A stretch of DNA of 64,000 nt from CAYVUM01 sp964619055 (GCA_964619055.1 CAZUDB010000007.1:1-64000), one strand, 5' to 3'. Positions 1 through 9,469 are shown, counted from the stretch's first letter. Numbers and translations: made by a program. Notes: generated by a model not told the origin, from the sequence alone.

Positions 1-93
1 CCAAATGGACTGCCGATGTGCCGTGGCGGCGAACCGGCCCGGCGCGTCGGCCACGCTCGACAACCGCGGAGCACGGACCATCTCAGACAATTG

Positions 94-804
94 TCAGGGT
101 TCAGCGCAGAAGCGCTTAGACGGCGACCCTGCCGCCTTGCATGTTTGATCCATGGCTTTCGTCGTTAACGGCTTTCGTATACCCTGTGGGCGCTTCTCGA
201 ACACTACAACGCTGTCGTAAAATGTAATTGACTGCGTATTTTTCGTAAAGCCTGAAATAGGAACTGCCCCTTTCGAATGAAAGGCGTTAAGTTCGTCAAT
301 CAATTCTTTACATCGCTCTATAAAGGTGCCGGGCTTTTTTAAACCTCCGCCAAATCTTGGCCAGTAGGATGTGTATGTATCCTCGACAAGATAAATACCA
401 TTGGAACTGAGATGTGGATACAATATCTGAAACGTCTTAATAACGTGATCCACAATGTGGCTTCCATCGTCGATGACAATATCGGGCGGACCATACTTAT
501 CTAGAATTGAGCTGATGACACGAGGGTCATCCTGGCTCCCGACAAATACCTCAATGCCATCTGCATCAAAAATCTTATAATCAGGGTTTATGTCCAGACC
601 AATAATATGGCAACTCGGACCGAAATACTCCTTCCACATTGAAAGAGATCCGCCTCCGCGAATGCCAATTTCGATAACTACTGGTCTCCGATTGCGGAAC
701 CGCTCGAAATGATGTTCGTAGATGTCAAAATAATGAAGCCATTTACTAATAATCTTCTGACCGTTATTTAAAAAATAGCGGTGGAGAAACCCTTGCGCAT
801 TCAT
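94..804 (-). CDS. class I SAM-dependent methyltransferase
   Basis: A 236-residue protein with a Rossmann-type SAM-binding core. The glycine-rich motif I (VIEIGIRGGGSLSMW) is near residues 43-57, followed by the acidic loop GLDINPDY and a DDGSH motif typical of the cephalosporin hydroxylase/macrocin O-methyltransferase-like family (Methyltransf_24). Such enzymes modify sugars or secondary metabolites, but no substrate can be read here. The ATG at 802-804 is preceded by an AGGGGG ribosome-binding site 7 bases upstream. The gene is clearly more AT-rich than the rest of the window and stands alone beside an AT-rich spacer, which suggests transfer, perhaps from a surface polysaccharide locus ending left of the window. 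Family call firm, function open. Confidence 0.8.
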   Translation of the reverse strand: MNAQGFLHRYFLNNGQKIISKWLHYFDIYEHHFERFRNRRPVVIEIGIRGGGSLSMWKEYFGPSCHIIGLDINPDYKIFDADGIEVFVGSQDDPRVISSILDKYGPPDIVIDDGSHIVDHVIKTFQILYPHLSSNGIYLVEDTYTSYWPRFGGGLKKPGTFIERCKELIDELNAFHSKGAVPISGFTKNTQSITFYDSVVVFEKRPQGIRKPLTTKAMDQTCKAAGSPSKRFCAEP

Positions 805-1129
805 CTTTTTGCCCCCTAATCTGAATGCTAAAAATTTGCTGGTTATCTTGTAAGGTTTTTTATTAAATCACATCTCCTCATAGTAGTTGTTTGTCCGACA
901 TCACTCTCAATGACTGTATCCAAAAAACAATCTTTCGGTCAATTCGGATATGACAAAAATTTGTATAAATTTGCAAGTGACCGCACCTACTTCCAACTAT
1001 CGAGTCTCCATCGATAGTTTCGCTGTTGCCAACGTTAAGATTGTGAGATCGGCTGCCCGCCGAATACAATGCTGCAGTCGTAGTTGCTTTTAGGCAAAAG
1101 CAAAAAACGCTGCGCCTGTGGCGTGCCCC
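805..1129. other. AT-rich intergenic region between glmS and the methyltransferase
   Basis: About 325 bases of unusually AT-rich sequence. Short open frames here have no ribosome-binding site and no recognisable motif. It should carry the promoter for the minus-strand methyltransferase and the end of the glmS transcript. An 8-bp inverted repeat (TTGCTTTT/AAAAGCAA) lies at 1084-1103, with no T-tract after it on either strand. Confidence 0.5.
1102..1126 (-). terminator. weak intrinsic terminator after glmS
   Basis: Read on the minus strand, a short GC hairpin (CGCC-ACA-GGCG, with two further GC pairs outside a small internal loop) is followed directly by six T residues, just past the glmS stop codon. 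Position and T-tract fit a rho-independent terminator, but the stem is short. Confidence 0.4.
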
Positions 1130-2953
1130 CTACTCCACCGTCACGCTTTTGGCCAGGTTTCGGGGCTGGTCCACGTCCGTGCCCTTCGCGACAGCTACGT
1201 GGTAGGCTAGAAGCTGAATGGGAATGGTGTACAGGATGGGGGCGACGAACGGGTCCACCTGCGGCAGTTCTATGGTCGCCGCCGCCACATCGCCCAATTG
1301 CTTGATTCCGGGCTTGTCGGAAAGAAAAATCACCCGCCCGCCGCGGGCGATCACCTCTTGCATGTTGGAGGCGGTCTTTTCGAACAGGTCGTCGGACGGC
1401 GCGATGACGATGATCGGCATGTTTTCGTCAATGAGCGCGATAGGACCGTGCTTCATCTCCCCCGCGGCATACCCCTCGGCATGGATGTAGCTGATTTCCT
1501 TAAGCTTCAAGGCGCCCTCGAGGGCGATGGGGTAGCCGGTACCTCGTCCGAGATAGAGGACGTCGCGGGCCTCCATGATCTGGCGTGCCAGATCCGCCAG
1601 TCGCTCGTCGTGAATCAAGACGTCGTTGGCGCGGCTCGGTACCTCGGTCAGCGCCTGGCACAGCCGTTTCTCCGCCGCGCGGTCGATTGCGCCACGCGCC
1701 GCGGCCATGGCCGTCACCAGACAGGCGAGGACGGTCAACTGAGTCGTGAATGCCTTCGTGGAGGCGACCCCGATTTCGGGCCCGGCGTGGGTCAACAGGC
1801 ACGCATCGGACGCGCGCGCCATTGAGCTTTCCGCTACATTGACGATGCTGATGACGCTCTGCGCCTCCGCCTTGGCGTAGCGTAGCGCCGCCAGCGTGTC
1901 CGCCGTCTCTCCCGATTGCGAAATGAAAATCGCAAGCCCTCCGGACGGCATTTCCGCGCAGCGGTAGCGAAACTCCGACGCGATATCGACATCGCAGGGA
2001 ACCCGGGCAATGCGCTCGAACCAGTAGCGGGCCACCAAGGCCGCATGGAACGATGTGCCGCAGGCAATGATCGTAATGCGAGGCACTCTCGTCATATCGA
2101 ACGGCAGCTTCGGCATGCTGACGATGTGATTCCAGGGATTCAGGAGCGAATGCAGGGTGTCGCCGATAACGGCGGGCTGCTCGTAGATCTCCTTCAGCAT
2201 GAAGTGGGCGTAGTTGCCCTTGCCGATCATGGCGCCCGAAGCGGCGGTCAGCTTGACGGCGCGCTCCACAACCGTGCCAGCCGGATCGCGGATAACGGCC
2301 CCACTGGACCGCACCACGGCCCAATCCCCCTCCTCCAGGTAGCAAATCCGTCGGGTCAGCGGTGCCAGAGCCAACGCGTCTGAGCCCAGATACATCTCAC
2401 CATCACCGTAGCCGATGGCGAGCGGGCTGCCGCGCCGGGCACCGATCATCAGATCCGTATGGCCGGCGAACAAGATTGCGAGCGCAAAGGCTCCTTCCAG
2501 CCGCGATAGCGACTGCCGCACTGCCTCTTCCGGCGACAGGCCACTTTTCAGGCGGCTGCTGATCAGGTGGACCACCACCTCGGTGTCCGTTTCGGTGCTG
2601 AACGTTACGCCCTCGGCCATCAGTTCCGTACGCAGCTCATGAAAATTCTCGATGATGCCGTTGTGGACAAGCACGACACGGTCATCGGCGTGCGGATGGG
2701 CGTTGTTCTCCGTTGGCGCACCGTGGGTGGCCCAGCGGGTATGGCCGATTCCTATTTGCCCCTGGGCCGGATCGACGTCCAACACGCGTTCAAGATTAAC
2801 GATCTTGCCCTCGGCACGACGGCGCTCGATGGTGCCGTTCTGCAACGTCGCCACGCCAGCGGAGTCATATCCCCGGTACTCCAGGCGCTTCAGCCCGTCA
2901 ATGAGAAGCGGCCCAACTTCAGCCTTGCCGATAATCCCTATGATACCGCACAT
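1130..2953 (-). CDS. glmS: glutamine--fructose-6-phosphate aminotransferase (isomerizing)
   Basis: Makes glucosamine-6-phosphate from fructose-6-phosphate and glutamine, the first committed step to UDP-GlcNAc for peptidoglycan and LPS. The 607-residue protein has the expected length. The N-terminal class II glutaminase domain starts MCGIIGI, so Cys2 becomes the nucleophile once Met is removed; the RGYDSAG and HTRWATHG motifs follow. Two SIS sugar-isomerase domains occupy the C-terminal half (ISQSGETADT, STKAFTTQ), ending in the conserved DQPRNLAKSVTVE. It lies 61 bases downstream of glmU on the same strand, forming a glmU-glmS pair. No glmS ribozyme is expected or seen. Confidence 0.98.
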   Translation of the reverse strand: MCGIIGIIGKAEVGPLLIDGLKRLEYRGYDSAGVATLQNGTIERRRAEGKIVNLERVLDVDPAQGQIGIGHTRWATHGAPTENNAHPHADDRVVLVHNGIIENFHELRTELMAEGVTFSTETDTEVVVHLISSRLKSGLSPEEAVRQSLSRLEGAFALAILFAGHTDLMIGARRGSPLAIGYGDGEMYLGSDALALAPLTRRICYLEEGDWAVVRSSGAVIRDPAGTVVERAVKLTAASGAMIGKGNYAHFMLKEIYEQPAVIGDTLHSLLNPWNHIVSMPKLPFDMTRVPRITIIACGTSFHAALVARYWFERIARVPCDVDIASEFRYRCAEMPSGGLAIFISQSGETADTLAALRYAKAEAQSVISIVNVAESSMARASDACLLTHAGPEIGVASTKAFTTQLTVLACLVTAMAAARGAIDRAAEKRLCQALTEVPSRANDVLIHDERLADLARQIMEARDVLYLGRGTGYPIALEGALKLKEISYIHAEGYAAGEMKHGPIALIDENMPIIVIAPSDDLFEKTASNMQEVIARGGRVIFLSDKPGIKQLGDVAAATIELPQVDPFVAPILYTIPIQLLAYHVAVAKGTDVDQPRNLAKSVTVE

Positions 2954-3014
2954 CTGCGTCTATCCTTGCGAAAGTTCCAACGGTCAGAAGCGTCTTGGTA
3001 TGAAGCACGACCCC

Positions 3015-4382
3015 CTAGCGCTTGGTTGTCGCCTTTTCCGCACCGCGACGCCGACGGAACGCCTTCGCCCAACCCTCCCTTACAATGCTCGGGCCCCGCA
3101 CAACGGCAAGAGCATCGGCCGGCACATCCCGAGACACCGCACTGGATGCCCCGACGATGGCGCCGTCGCCGACGGTGACGGGCGCGATCAAGGAGGTGTT
3201 GGAGCCGATGAAGGCATCGGTGCCGATATCGGTGCGGCTTTTAAAAAATCCGTCGTAATTGCAGGTAATGGTGCCAGCCCCGATGTTGGTACGCGCCCCG
3301 ATCCGAGCATCGCCAATGTAGGTCAAGTGATTGACTTTGGCTCCTGCCTCGACGGTTGCGTTCTTGATCTCGACAAAGTTGCCGACGTGGGCATCGGGGC
3401 CGATGTCAGCACCGGGCCGAAGCCGCGCGAACGGGCCAATCAAGGCACCCGCCTCGACGTTGGTATGCTCCAAGTGGCTATAGGATCGAATCTCGACGTT
3501 ATCGCCTACCGTCACGCCGGGACCAAAAACCACGAACGGGCCCACAACCACATCACGGCCGAGGCACGTGTCCGCGCTGAGGAAAACTGTCTCCGGCGCA
3601 ATCAGGGTAACGCCCGCCTCCATCACACGGGCGCGCAGTCGCGCCTGAAACACAGCCTCCGCGGCCGCCAGGTCGGTGCGGGAGTTGATGCCCAGAAACT
3701 CATCGGACCGCCCTTCGACGACGGCGCACGAAAGCCCGTCGGCGCGAGCCAGCTCGACAATGTCCGTCAGGTAGTACTCACCCTTGGCGTTGTCGTTGCC
3801 GACCCGATCCAGGAGGTCGAACAGATGACGCCCATCAACAAGAAACACTCCGGAGTTGCAAAGCGTGATCGCCATTTGCTCCGGCGTGGCATCCTTGGCC
3901 TCAACGATGGCCTCCAATTGGCCGTCGCCCCCTTCGACGATCCGACCATAGGCCCCAGGCTCGGGCGGGCGAAACCCAAGGACGACGACCGCCGGCGCAT
4001 TCGCCGCCATCCGGGCCGAGCGCATCCGCGTCAAGGTATCCGCCGTGATCAGTGGCGTGTCGCCGTAAAGAATCAGGATATCGCTGTCATCGCCATTGAG
4101 GAAGTCGCCAAGCGCCTGGCGGGCCGCCAATACGGCGTGCCCGGTGCCAAGCGGCGGATCCTGAAGGGCGGTACGATGGGGAGCAACGGCCCTGCTAACC
4201 GCTTCGGCCCCCGTTCCAACAACAACCACGATCTGATCTGGCGCCAGAGCGCCCGCTGTCGTCAGCACGTGATCGATGAGGGTACGGCCGGCCAGGGCGT
4301 GCAGGACCTTCGGCATCGCGGACTTCATTCGCGTTCCCTGCCCTGCAGCCAGGACAACCACCGCGGTTTTCCTGTTGGTCAT
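3015..4382 (-). CDS. glmU: bifunctional N-acetylglucosamine-1-phosphate uridyltransferase/glucosamine-1-phosphate acetyltransferase
   Basis: Catalyses the last two steps of UDP-GlcNAc synthesis, acetylation of glucosamine-1-P and uridylyl transfer. The 455-residue protein has the usual length. The N-terminal pyrophosphorylase domain begins with the signature VVLAAGQGTRMKSAMPKVLH near residues 9-28. The C-terminal half is a left-handed beta-helix of hexapeptide repeats (IGPDAHVGNFVEIKN, IGAGTITCNYDG) carrying the acetyltransferase site. It is probably co-transcribed with downstream glmS. The divergent gph gene starts about 130 bases away, so promoters for both directions lie in 4383-4511. Confidence 0.98.
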   Translation of the reverse strand: MTNRKTAVVVLAAGQGTRMKSAMPKVLHALAGRTLIDHVLTTAGALAPDQIVVVVGTGAEAVSRAVAPHRTALQDPPLGTGHAVLAARQALGDFLNGDDSDILILYGDTPLITADTLTRMRSARMAANAPAVVVLGFRPPEPGAYGRIVEGGDGQLEAIVEAKDATPEQMAITLCNSGVFLVDGRHLFDLLDRVGNDNAKGEYYLTDIVELARADGLSCAVVEGRSDEFLGINSRTDLAAAEAVFQARLRARVMEAGVTLIAPETVFLSADTCLGRDVVVGPFVVFGPGVTVGDNVEIRSYSHLEHTNVEAGALIGPFARLRPGADIGPDAHVGNFVEIKNATVEAGAKVNHLTYIGDARIGARTNIGAGTITCNYDGFFKSRTDIGTDAFIGSNTSLIAPVTVGDGAIVGASSAVSRDVPADALAVVRGPSIVREGWAKAFRRRRGAEKATTKR

Positions 4383-4511
4383 TGGGGGAGACCTCGTCTA
4401 AGGAAAGGATTCAGCTGGATTCCGCTGTTGGCGCGAAGCCTGCCACAGTGTCTGTATGCCCGCCAAGTGAAATGGTGCTACGGATTATTTCCACCAGATT
4501 CGGCTGAAAAC

Positions 4512-5213
4512 ATGATTAACGGTTGGCGTTTTCGCGCAGTGGTTTTCGACCTGGACGGCACGCTGGTCGACAGCGCCCCCGATCTAACCGCCGCGCTCAA
4601 TTGCACGTTGGCCGAGGTTGGCCGTCCGCCCCTCACGCTGGACGCTGTGATCGGAATGATCGGCGACGGTGCGGTCAAGCTCGTAGCCCGCGCTTGGACC
4701 GCAACGGGCGGGATCGGCGAGAATGATGACCTGGGTGCATTGACGACCCGGTTTCTCAGCCATTACGAGGGCTCGACCTCAACACAGACTAAACCCTACA
4801 CCGGCGTGGCCAAGACTCTGGCCGAATTGGCCGGCGGCGGCCTCCGGCTTGGTGTATGTACGAACAAGCCTGAAGCACCGGCCAAGACGGTGCTCACGGA
4901 GCTGGCACTGGCCCATCACTTCGACGTCATAGTGGGCGGAGATAGCCTCGGTAACATCCGCAAGCCGGACCCCCGCCATCTCCTGGCTGTGCTCTATCAG
5001 CTCGGTGTCGGTGCGGATGCCGCGGTCATGGTCGGAGATAACGCCAATGACGTCGCCGTGGGCCGCGCCACAGGTGTGCCAGTGGTCGTTCGTGCCGGCG
5101 GCTACACCACTGAATCGCCCTACGAACTCGGCGCCGATGCTGTGTTTGAAAGATACTCGGAGTTGATCGCGGTGCTGGACAGGCTTCAGGCCTCCAGCGT
5201 GAGACCGTCGTAA
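4512..5213 (+). CDS. gph: phosphoglycolate phosphatase (HAD family)
   Basis: A HAD-superfamily hydrolase of 233 residues, probably removing 2-phosphoglycolate produced by DNA repair or photorespiration. Motif I is VVFDLDGTLVDSAPDL near residues 10-25 with both catalytic Asp residues. Later motifs include the Thr-containing VCTNKPEAPA, KPDPRHLL and MVGDNANDVAVG. The open frame runs far upstream antisense to glmU, but the ATG at 4512 places motif I at the usual distance from the N-terminus. The 3' end overlaps the convergent MBL-fold gene by 28 bases. Other small-molecule phosphatase activities cannot be excluded. Confidence 0.9.
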   Translation: MINGWRFRAVVFDLDGTLVDSAPDLTAALNCTLAEVGRPPLTLDAVIGMIGDGAVKLVARAWTATGGIGENDDLGALTTRFLSHYEGSTSTQTKPYTGVAKTLAELAGGGLRLGVCTNKPEAPAKTVLTELALAHHFDVIVGGDSLGNIRKPDPRHLLAVLYQLGVGADAAVMVGDNANDVAVGRATGVPVVVRAGGYTTESPYELGADAVFERYSELIAVLDRLQASSVRPS

Positions 5214-5959
5214 GCAGGAACCACGCCGGGCGGCAAACGACCGGCAAGCTGCTTGTAATCCAGGTCGTTGCCGAGATGGCTCAACACTGCTTGCTTCGGA
5301 CCAATCCGCTCAATCCAGTTCAGGGCCTTGTCCACGTCGCAGTGGGTCGGATGAGGATGATCTACCAGCGTGCCGATAATCCAGAGCTTGATTCCCGCAA
5401 GCGCTTCGAAGGCGCGTTCGGTTAGTTCGACCACATCCGTCGAATAGGCAACATCGCCAAAACGAAAGCCCAACGTCGTGCTAAAACCGTGGGACTGCTC
5501 GAACGCAAGTACGTGCACACCACCAATGTGGACTGATTGTAGGTTCTCGAGAACATACGGATCGAGGGTCGGCTTGTAGTAGGAGCGAGCCCCCTCGGCC
5601 AATGGCTCGAACACGTAGCCGAAGCGTTGGCGAATTGTCTCCAATGTGGCGGCGTCAGCATAACATGGTAGCGGCTTGCCGGTGGCACGATTGATGGCAC
5701 GAAGATCATCAATGCCGTGCAGATGATCGGCATGAGCGTGTGTGTACAACACCGCGTCCAGGGTCATCACATCGACGCGCAAGAGCTGGTTGCGAAGCTC
5801 GGGCGCCGTATCGATGAGCAGGCGCGTGCCGTCGTGCTCGACTAGGATCGACGGACGTGTCCGCCGGTTGCGTGGCTCCGTCGGATCGCAACCGCCCCAG
5901 CCCCAGTCGATCGCTGGTGTACCGCTGGACGCGCCAGCGCCTAGGATCGTGACGCGCAT
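5186..5959 (-). CDS. MBL-fold metallohydrolase, PhnP-like
   Basis: A 257-residue metallo-beta-lactamase-fold protein. The metal-binding motif is THAHADHLHGIDDLR near residue 95 (HxHxDH), and further His residues occur in FEQSHGFST and HPHPTHCD. The N-terminus VTILGAGASSGTPAIDWGWGGCDP is typical of PhnP/YycJ-like phosphodiesterases, which cleave cyclic phosphate or nucleotide substrates. It follows tatD by 10 bases as the last gene of the minus-strand run from metG; this tatD/MBL pairing recurs in alphaproteobacteria. The in vivo substrate is unknown. Its 3' end overlaps gph. Confidence 0.85.
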   Translation of the reverse strand: MRVTILGAGASSGTPAIDWGWGGCDPTEPRNRRTRPSILVEHDGTRLLIDTAPELRNQLLRVDVMTLDAVLYTHAHADHLHGIDDLRAINRATGKPLPCYADAATLETIRQRFGYVFEPLAEGARSYYKPTLDPYVLENLQSVHIGGVHVLAFEQSHGFSTTLGFRFGDVAYSTDVVELTERAFEALAGIKLWIIGTLVDHPHPTHCDVDKALNWIERIGPKQAVLSHLGNDLDYKQLAGRLPPGVVPAYDGLTLEA

Positions 5960-5969
5960 GGTGTGATGT

Positions 5970-6767
5970 TCAAACGTCGCTTAAATACCGGGGTGGAGTG
6001 ATTTTCGTGAACAAGTTAAAGAAGTTACGGCTCGTTTGCGCCGCCAGATCAGTAATCGACACGCCGCGCACGGCAGCAACCTCCGCAGCGGTGTAAGCAA
6101 CGAAAGCAGGCTCGTTGCGTTTGCCACGCTTGGGCACGGGGGCTAGGTAGGGTGCATCGGTTTCCACCAAGATGCGATCACCGGGAACGGTAGCCGCCAC
6201 CTCGCGCAGGGCTTCGGCTTTCTTGAAGGTGACAATGCCAGAGAAGGAAATTGCGAGTCCTAACTTTATCGCCTTTTCAGCGAATTTTGCACTCGAACTA
6301 AAGCAATGTATGAGCCCTGGAAAGGCACCCGCATCATGCTCCTCGGCAAGAATCCGTGCCGTATCGGCCTCCGCTTCGCGGGTGTGAACGATCAGCGGTA
6401 GCCCCGTTGCACGCGCAGCGCCAATATGGGCCCGGAACGACCTCTGCTGGACCTCCTTGCGGCTATGCATGTAGTGGTAATCTAGGCCAGTCTCACCAAA
6501 GCCGACGACCTTGGGATGGTTGGCCAGCTCGCTTAGGCGCTCAGCGGACGTCTCCGGTTCACGCCCAGCCTCATGAGGATGGATGCCGACGGTGCACCAA
6601 ACCTGATCATAGCGCTCGGCCACTGCGAGAACGCCTGGAAACTTGGTGATATGCGTGCAGATAGTCAGCATCGTGCCGACGCCAGCATCGGCCGCGCGCG
6701 CCATCACGCCGTCGATGTCTCCCGCAAGCTCGGGGAAATCGAGGTGGCAGTGACTGTCGACCAACAT
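5970..6767 (-). CDS. TatD-family metal-dependent hydrolase (DNase)
   Basis: A TIM-barrel metallohydrolase of 265 residues. Metal-binding motifs visible are MLVDSHCHLDFPEL at the N-terminus, GIHPHEA, GFGETGLDYHY, PLIVHTREA, GLIHCFSSS and VETDAPYLAP. TatD proteins act as 3'-5' exonucleases on DNA/RNA in repair and DNA degradation. The gene starts 5 bases after metG and precedes the MBL hydrolase by 10 bases, so all three are probably one transcript. The family is certain; whether it is TatD proper or a YcfH-type paralogue cannot be decided from this copy. Confidence 0.93.
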   Translation of the reverse strand: MLVDSHCHLDFPELAGDIDGVMARAADAGVGTMLTICTHITKFPGVLAVAERYDQVWCTVGIHPHEAGREPETSAERLSELANHPKVVGFGETGLDYHYMHSRKEVQQRSFRAHIGAARATGLPLIVHTREAEADTARILAEEHDAGAFPGLIHCFSSSAKFAEKAIKLGLAISFSGIVTFKKAEALREVAATVPGDRILVETDAPYLAPVPKRGKRNEPAFVAYTAAEVAAVRGVSITDLAAQTSRNFFNLFTKITPPRYLSDV

Positions 6768-6772
6768 CGCGC

Positions 6773-8338
6773 TTACGTCCCCTGCGCTGCTGGCGCGGGA
6801 TTATCTGTGATCCGGGGGAACACCGGCGATGGGTCCGGCAACGGGGTGCCTGGCGTCAGCGCGTGCTCCTTGACGAGGCAGTTAAAGCCACGACGGTCAA
6901 CCGGCACCGCCAACTGATCCAACATCCGCGATGACGCATCGGGCGTGAACGGCTGGATCAAAATGGCGAGGTGGCGGATCGTTTCTGCTAGGACCCACAG
7001 CACCGTCTGCATCCGGGCGGCGTCGGTCTTGCGGAGCGCCCAGGGCGCCTGCCGGTCCACGTAACCGTTAGCGGCGCGGACGACCACCCACATAGCCTCA
7101 AGCGCCTCGTGGAAGGCCTGGGCGTCCAACGCCGTCCGCATCGTCACCAGCAAGTTCTCGGCGGCGTCGAGGAGCACCCGGTCATCGTTTTTTAGCGGGC
7201 CCGGTTCCGGCACAACATGATCGCAGTTGCGTGACACCATCGACAGCACGCGCTGGGACAGGTTTCCAAACTCGTTAGCAAGCTCACCATTGATACGGTT
7301 CAGGACCGACTGGTGCGAAAAGTCGCCGTCGTTGCCAAAAGAAATTTCCCGCAGCATGACAAAACGGACGGAATCCAAGCCATAGGCATCCACAAGGTGG
7401 AGCGGATCAATGGCATTGCCGAGGGTTTTCGACATTTTTTGGCCCTCGACGGTCCACCAGCCGTGGGCAAACACACGCTTAGGGGGCTTTAGTCCAGCGG
7501 ACATGAGAAACGCCGGCCAGTAGACGGCGTGAAAGCGCAGGATGTCCTTACCGACCATATGGAGGTCGGCGGGCCAGTATCGCGCGTATTCGTCGTCCGT
7601 GTTGGGAAAGCCAAGTGCAGTGATGTAGTTTGTGAGTGCATCCAGCCAGACGTACATGACGTGGGCGGGATCACCCGGAACCGGCACACCCCAGGAGAAC
7701 GTAGTGCGGGAGACGGAAAGGTCCTGCAGGCCACCTTTGACGAAGCTCAAAACCTCGTTCATGCGGCTCGCTGGTCCAACAAAATCGGGATGGTCGGCGT
7801 AAAAGGCGAGCAGCCGGTCCTGCCAAGCGGACAGGCGAAAGAAATAGCTGGGCTCCTCCACCCATTCCACGGGCGCGCCTGTTGGCGCGACCCGACCATT
7901 GTCGGGCGTGTGCGTCAGCTCCGACTCCGCATAGAAGGCCTCGTCGCGCACGGCGTACCAACCGGCATAGCTGCCGAGATAAAGGTCACCCGACGCAGTC
8001 AGCCGCTCCCAGAGTGCCCGACAGGCGTCCCGGTGGCGCGGCTCCGTGGTGCGGATGAAATCATCGTTGGAGAAATTCATGATCCGGGTCAGTTCCCGGA
8101 AGTTTGTGGATACCGCATCCGAGTAGGCGAGCGGTTCAACGCCGGCGGCCAGCGCGGCCTTTTGCACCTTTTGGCCGTGCTCGTCCGTGCCGGTGAGAAA
8201 GCGGACGTCATAGCCGTCCAAGCGCTTGAACCGGGCGAGTACGTCGCAGGCAAGCGAAGTGTACATATGGCCGATGTGCGGCCGGTCGTTCACGTAGTAG
8301 ATGGGTGTGGTGACGTAGTAACTGGCGCGCCCGGCCAT
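6773..8338 (-). CDS. metG: methionyl-tRNA synthetase
   Basis: Class I aminoacyl-tRNA synthetase charging tRNA-Met. At 521 residues it is the short form, ending after the anticodon-binding helical domain without a C-terminal EMAP-type tRNA-binding domain. The class I signatures are clear: YYVTTPIYYVNDRPHIGHMY near residues 7-26 (HIGH motif) and GQKMSKTLGNAIDP (KMSKS loop). The zinc-knuckle Cys pairs of longer MetG proteins are not evident. It lies 30 bases downstream of holB and 5 bases before tatD. Confidence 0.97.
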   Translation of the reverse strand: MAGRASYYVTTPIYYVNDRPHIGHMYTSLACDVLARFKRLDGYDVRFLTGTDEHGQKVQKAALAAGVEPLAYSDAVSTNFRELTRIMNFSNDDFIRTTEPRHRDACRALWERLTASGDLYLGSYAGWYAVRDEAFYAESELTHTPDNGRVAPTGAPVEWVEEPSYFFRLSAWQDRLLAFYADHPDFVGPASRMNEVLSFVKGGLQDLSVSRTTFSWGVPVPGDPAHVMYVWLDALTNYITALGFPNTDDEYARYWPADLHMVGKDILRFHAVYWPAFLMSAGLKPPKRVFAHGWWTVEGQKMSKTLGNAIDPLHLVDAYGLDSVRFVMLREISFGNDGDFSHQSVLNRINGELANEFGNLSQRVLSMVSRNCDHVVPEPGPLKNDDRVLLDAAENLLVTMRTALDAQAFHEALEAMWVVVRAANGYVDRQAPWALRKTDAARMQTVLWVLAETIRHLAILIQPFTPDASSRMLDQLAVPVDRRGFNCLVKEHALTPGTPLPDPSPVFPRITDNPAPAAQGT

Positions 8339-8368
8339 GGGTTTTGAGGTCTTTCCAGCGCGATGGTG

Positions 8369-9469
8369 CTATCGCCCAGGGCGTTCGCGAGCCGCTTCGC
8401 GCAAGCTCAACATGGCCGTGAGGATCACCTGCTTACGATCCAGATTGGCGCTTTCCACCCGTCGGAACAGCGCGCCAACCTTGTCCCACAGGTCGAGCCA
8501 ACGATCAAGGCTGGCCCGGCCCGCGATCGTGCTAAGGACGTTGACATCTGGTCTGCCGCGGCGAGCCCGGGGAGCACCGCCTTTTGCGAGGGCCAAGTCG
8601 CCCACCCAATCCTGAATCGTGGCGGTCGCGATGCCGAACAGCGCGTCGGCTCCGGGGCGGGCCACGGAGTCGCCAAAACGATCCAAGGCACTCAGGTCCA
8701 TATCCGGAAGGCGAACCAACAGTCGGTCGATGTCCGAGATGACCGCCGCGCCGCCGGTGCTGGTGAGAGTCAGCGCACGGCCGATGCTGCCGGCCGCCAG
8801 TTGAACCACGGCATCCCGCTGATCCTCTGGCAGATCCGGCTGCCAGCGCCGCAAGAGCGCGGCCACGTCCGGATCGGTTAGCGGTGTCAACGCCAACGTC
8901 CGGCACCGTGAGCGCACCGTGGGTAGCAGCCGTGCCGGGCGATGGCACACAAGCAGCAGGATGGTGCGATCCGGCGGCTCCTCCAGCATTTTTAGAAGTG
9001 CATTTTGCGCCGTCGGGTTCATCTCGTCGGCAGCGTCGATGATGACCACCCGCCAACCGCCCTCCGCTGTCGTTTGAATAAAGAGGCTGCGTACGGAGCG
9101 AACCTGCTCGACAACGATCTCCGCTCTCGTCTTGCCCGATTTCTCGTTGAGCGTGCGCTCGACGACGCGCAGGTCCGAATGGCCGCCGCCCGCAGCCCGC
9201 TGGAACGCAGTGTGCGTCGGATCGATATGAAGCGGCGAAGGTTGGTCGGTCCCCGTCCAGTCTGTTGGTGGCTGCTCGCCGCGAAGACTGCTTTGCGCCA
9301 AGACGAACCGGGCAAAGCGAAAGGCGAGTGTGGCTTTGCCGATGCCCTCCGGTCCCGTGATCAACCAGGCATGGGCCAGCCGCCCACAGTCCCAGGCCGT
9401 ACGCAAAACGGCCTCGGCCTCGCCATGACCGAGCAGTTCCGGATTGGCCCGGGGCTCCGGCGCCGTCAT
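8369..9469 (-). CDS. holB: DNA polymerase III subunit delta-prime
   Basis: Clamp-loader subunit of the replicative polymerase, 366 residues. It shows an AAA+ fold with GPEGIGKATLAFRFARF as the P-loop region near residues 40-56, IIDAADEMNPTAQNALLKML as Walker B/sensor region, and LVCHRPARLLPTVRSRC with the SRC motif of clamp-loader subunits. The P-loop reads GPEGIGKA rather than GKT/S, as expected of a delta-prime subunit that need not hydrolyse ATP. It overlaps tmk by 4 bases, the standard tmk-holB coupling. Confidence 0.95.
   Translation of the reverse strand: MTAPEPRANPELLGHGEAEAVLRTAWDCGRLAHAWLITGPEGIGKATLAFRFARFVLAQSSLRGEQPPTDWTGTDQPSPLHIDPTHTAFQRAAGGGHSDLRVVERTLNEKSGKTRAEIVVEQVRSVRSLFIQTTAEGGWRVVIIDAADEMNPTAQNALLKMLEEPPDRTILLLVCHRPARLLPTVRSRCRTLALTPLTDPDVAALLRRWQPDLPEDQRDAVVQLAAGSIGRALTLTSTGGAAVISDIDRLLVRLPDMDLSALDRFGDSVARPGADALFGIATATIQDWVGDLALAKGGAPRARRGRPDVNVLSTIAGRASLDRWLDLWDKVGALFRRVESANLDRKQVILTAMLSLREAARERPGR

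Noticed and set aside
1..93. Possible end of a gene entering from the left
   Set aside because: All frames on this short stretch lack recognisable residues, so nothing can be called.
1084..1103. TTGCTTTT/AAAAGCAA inverted repeat as a terminator
   Set aside because: The stem is AT-rich and no T-tract follows the hairpin on either strand.
2652..4511. Long plus-strand open frame in front of gph
   Set aside because: It is the antisense shadow of glmU and glmS; gph homology starts only at 4512.
7529..8347. 272-codon plus-strand frame
   Set aside because: Lies wholly antisense to metG, with no protein-like motifs; a shadow frame of a GC-rich gene.
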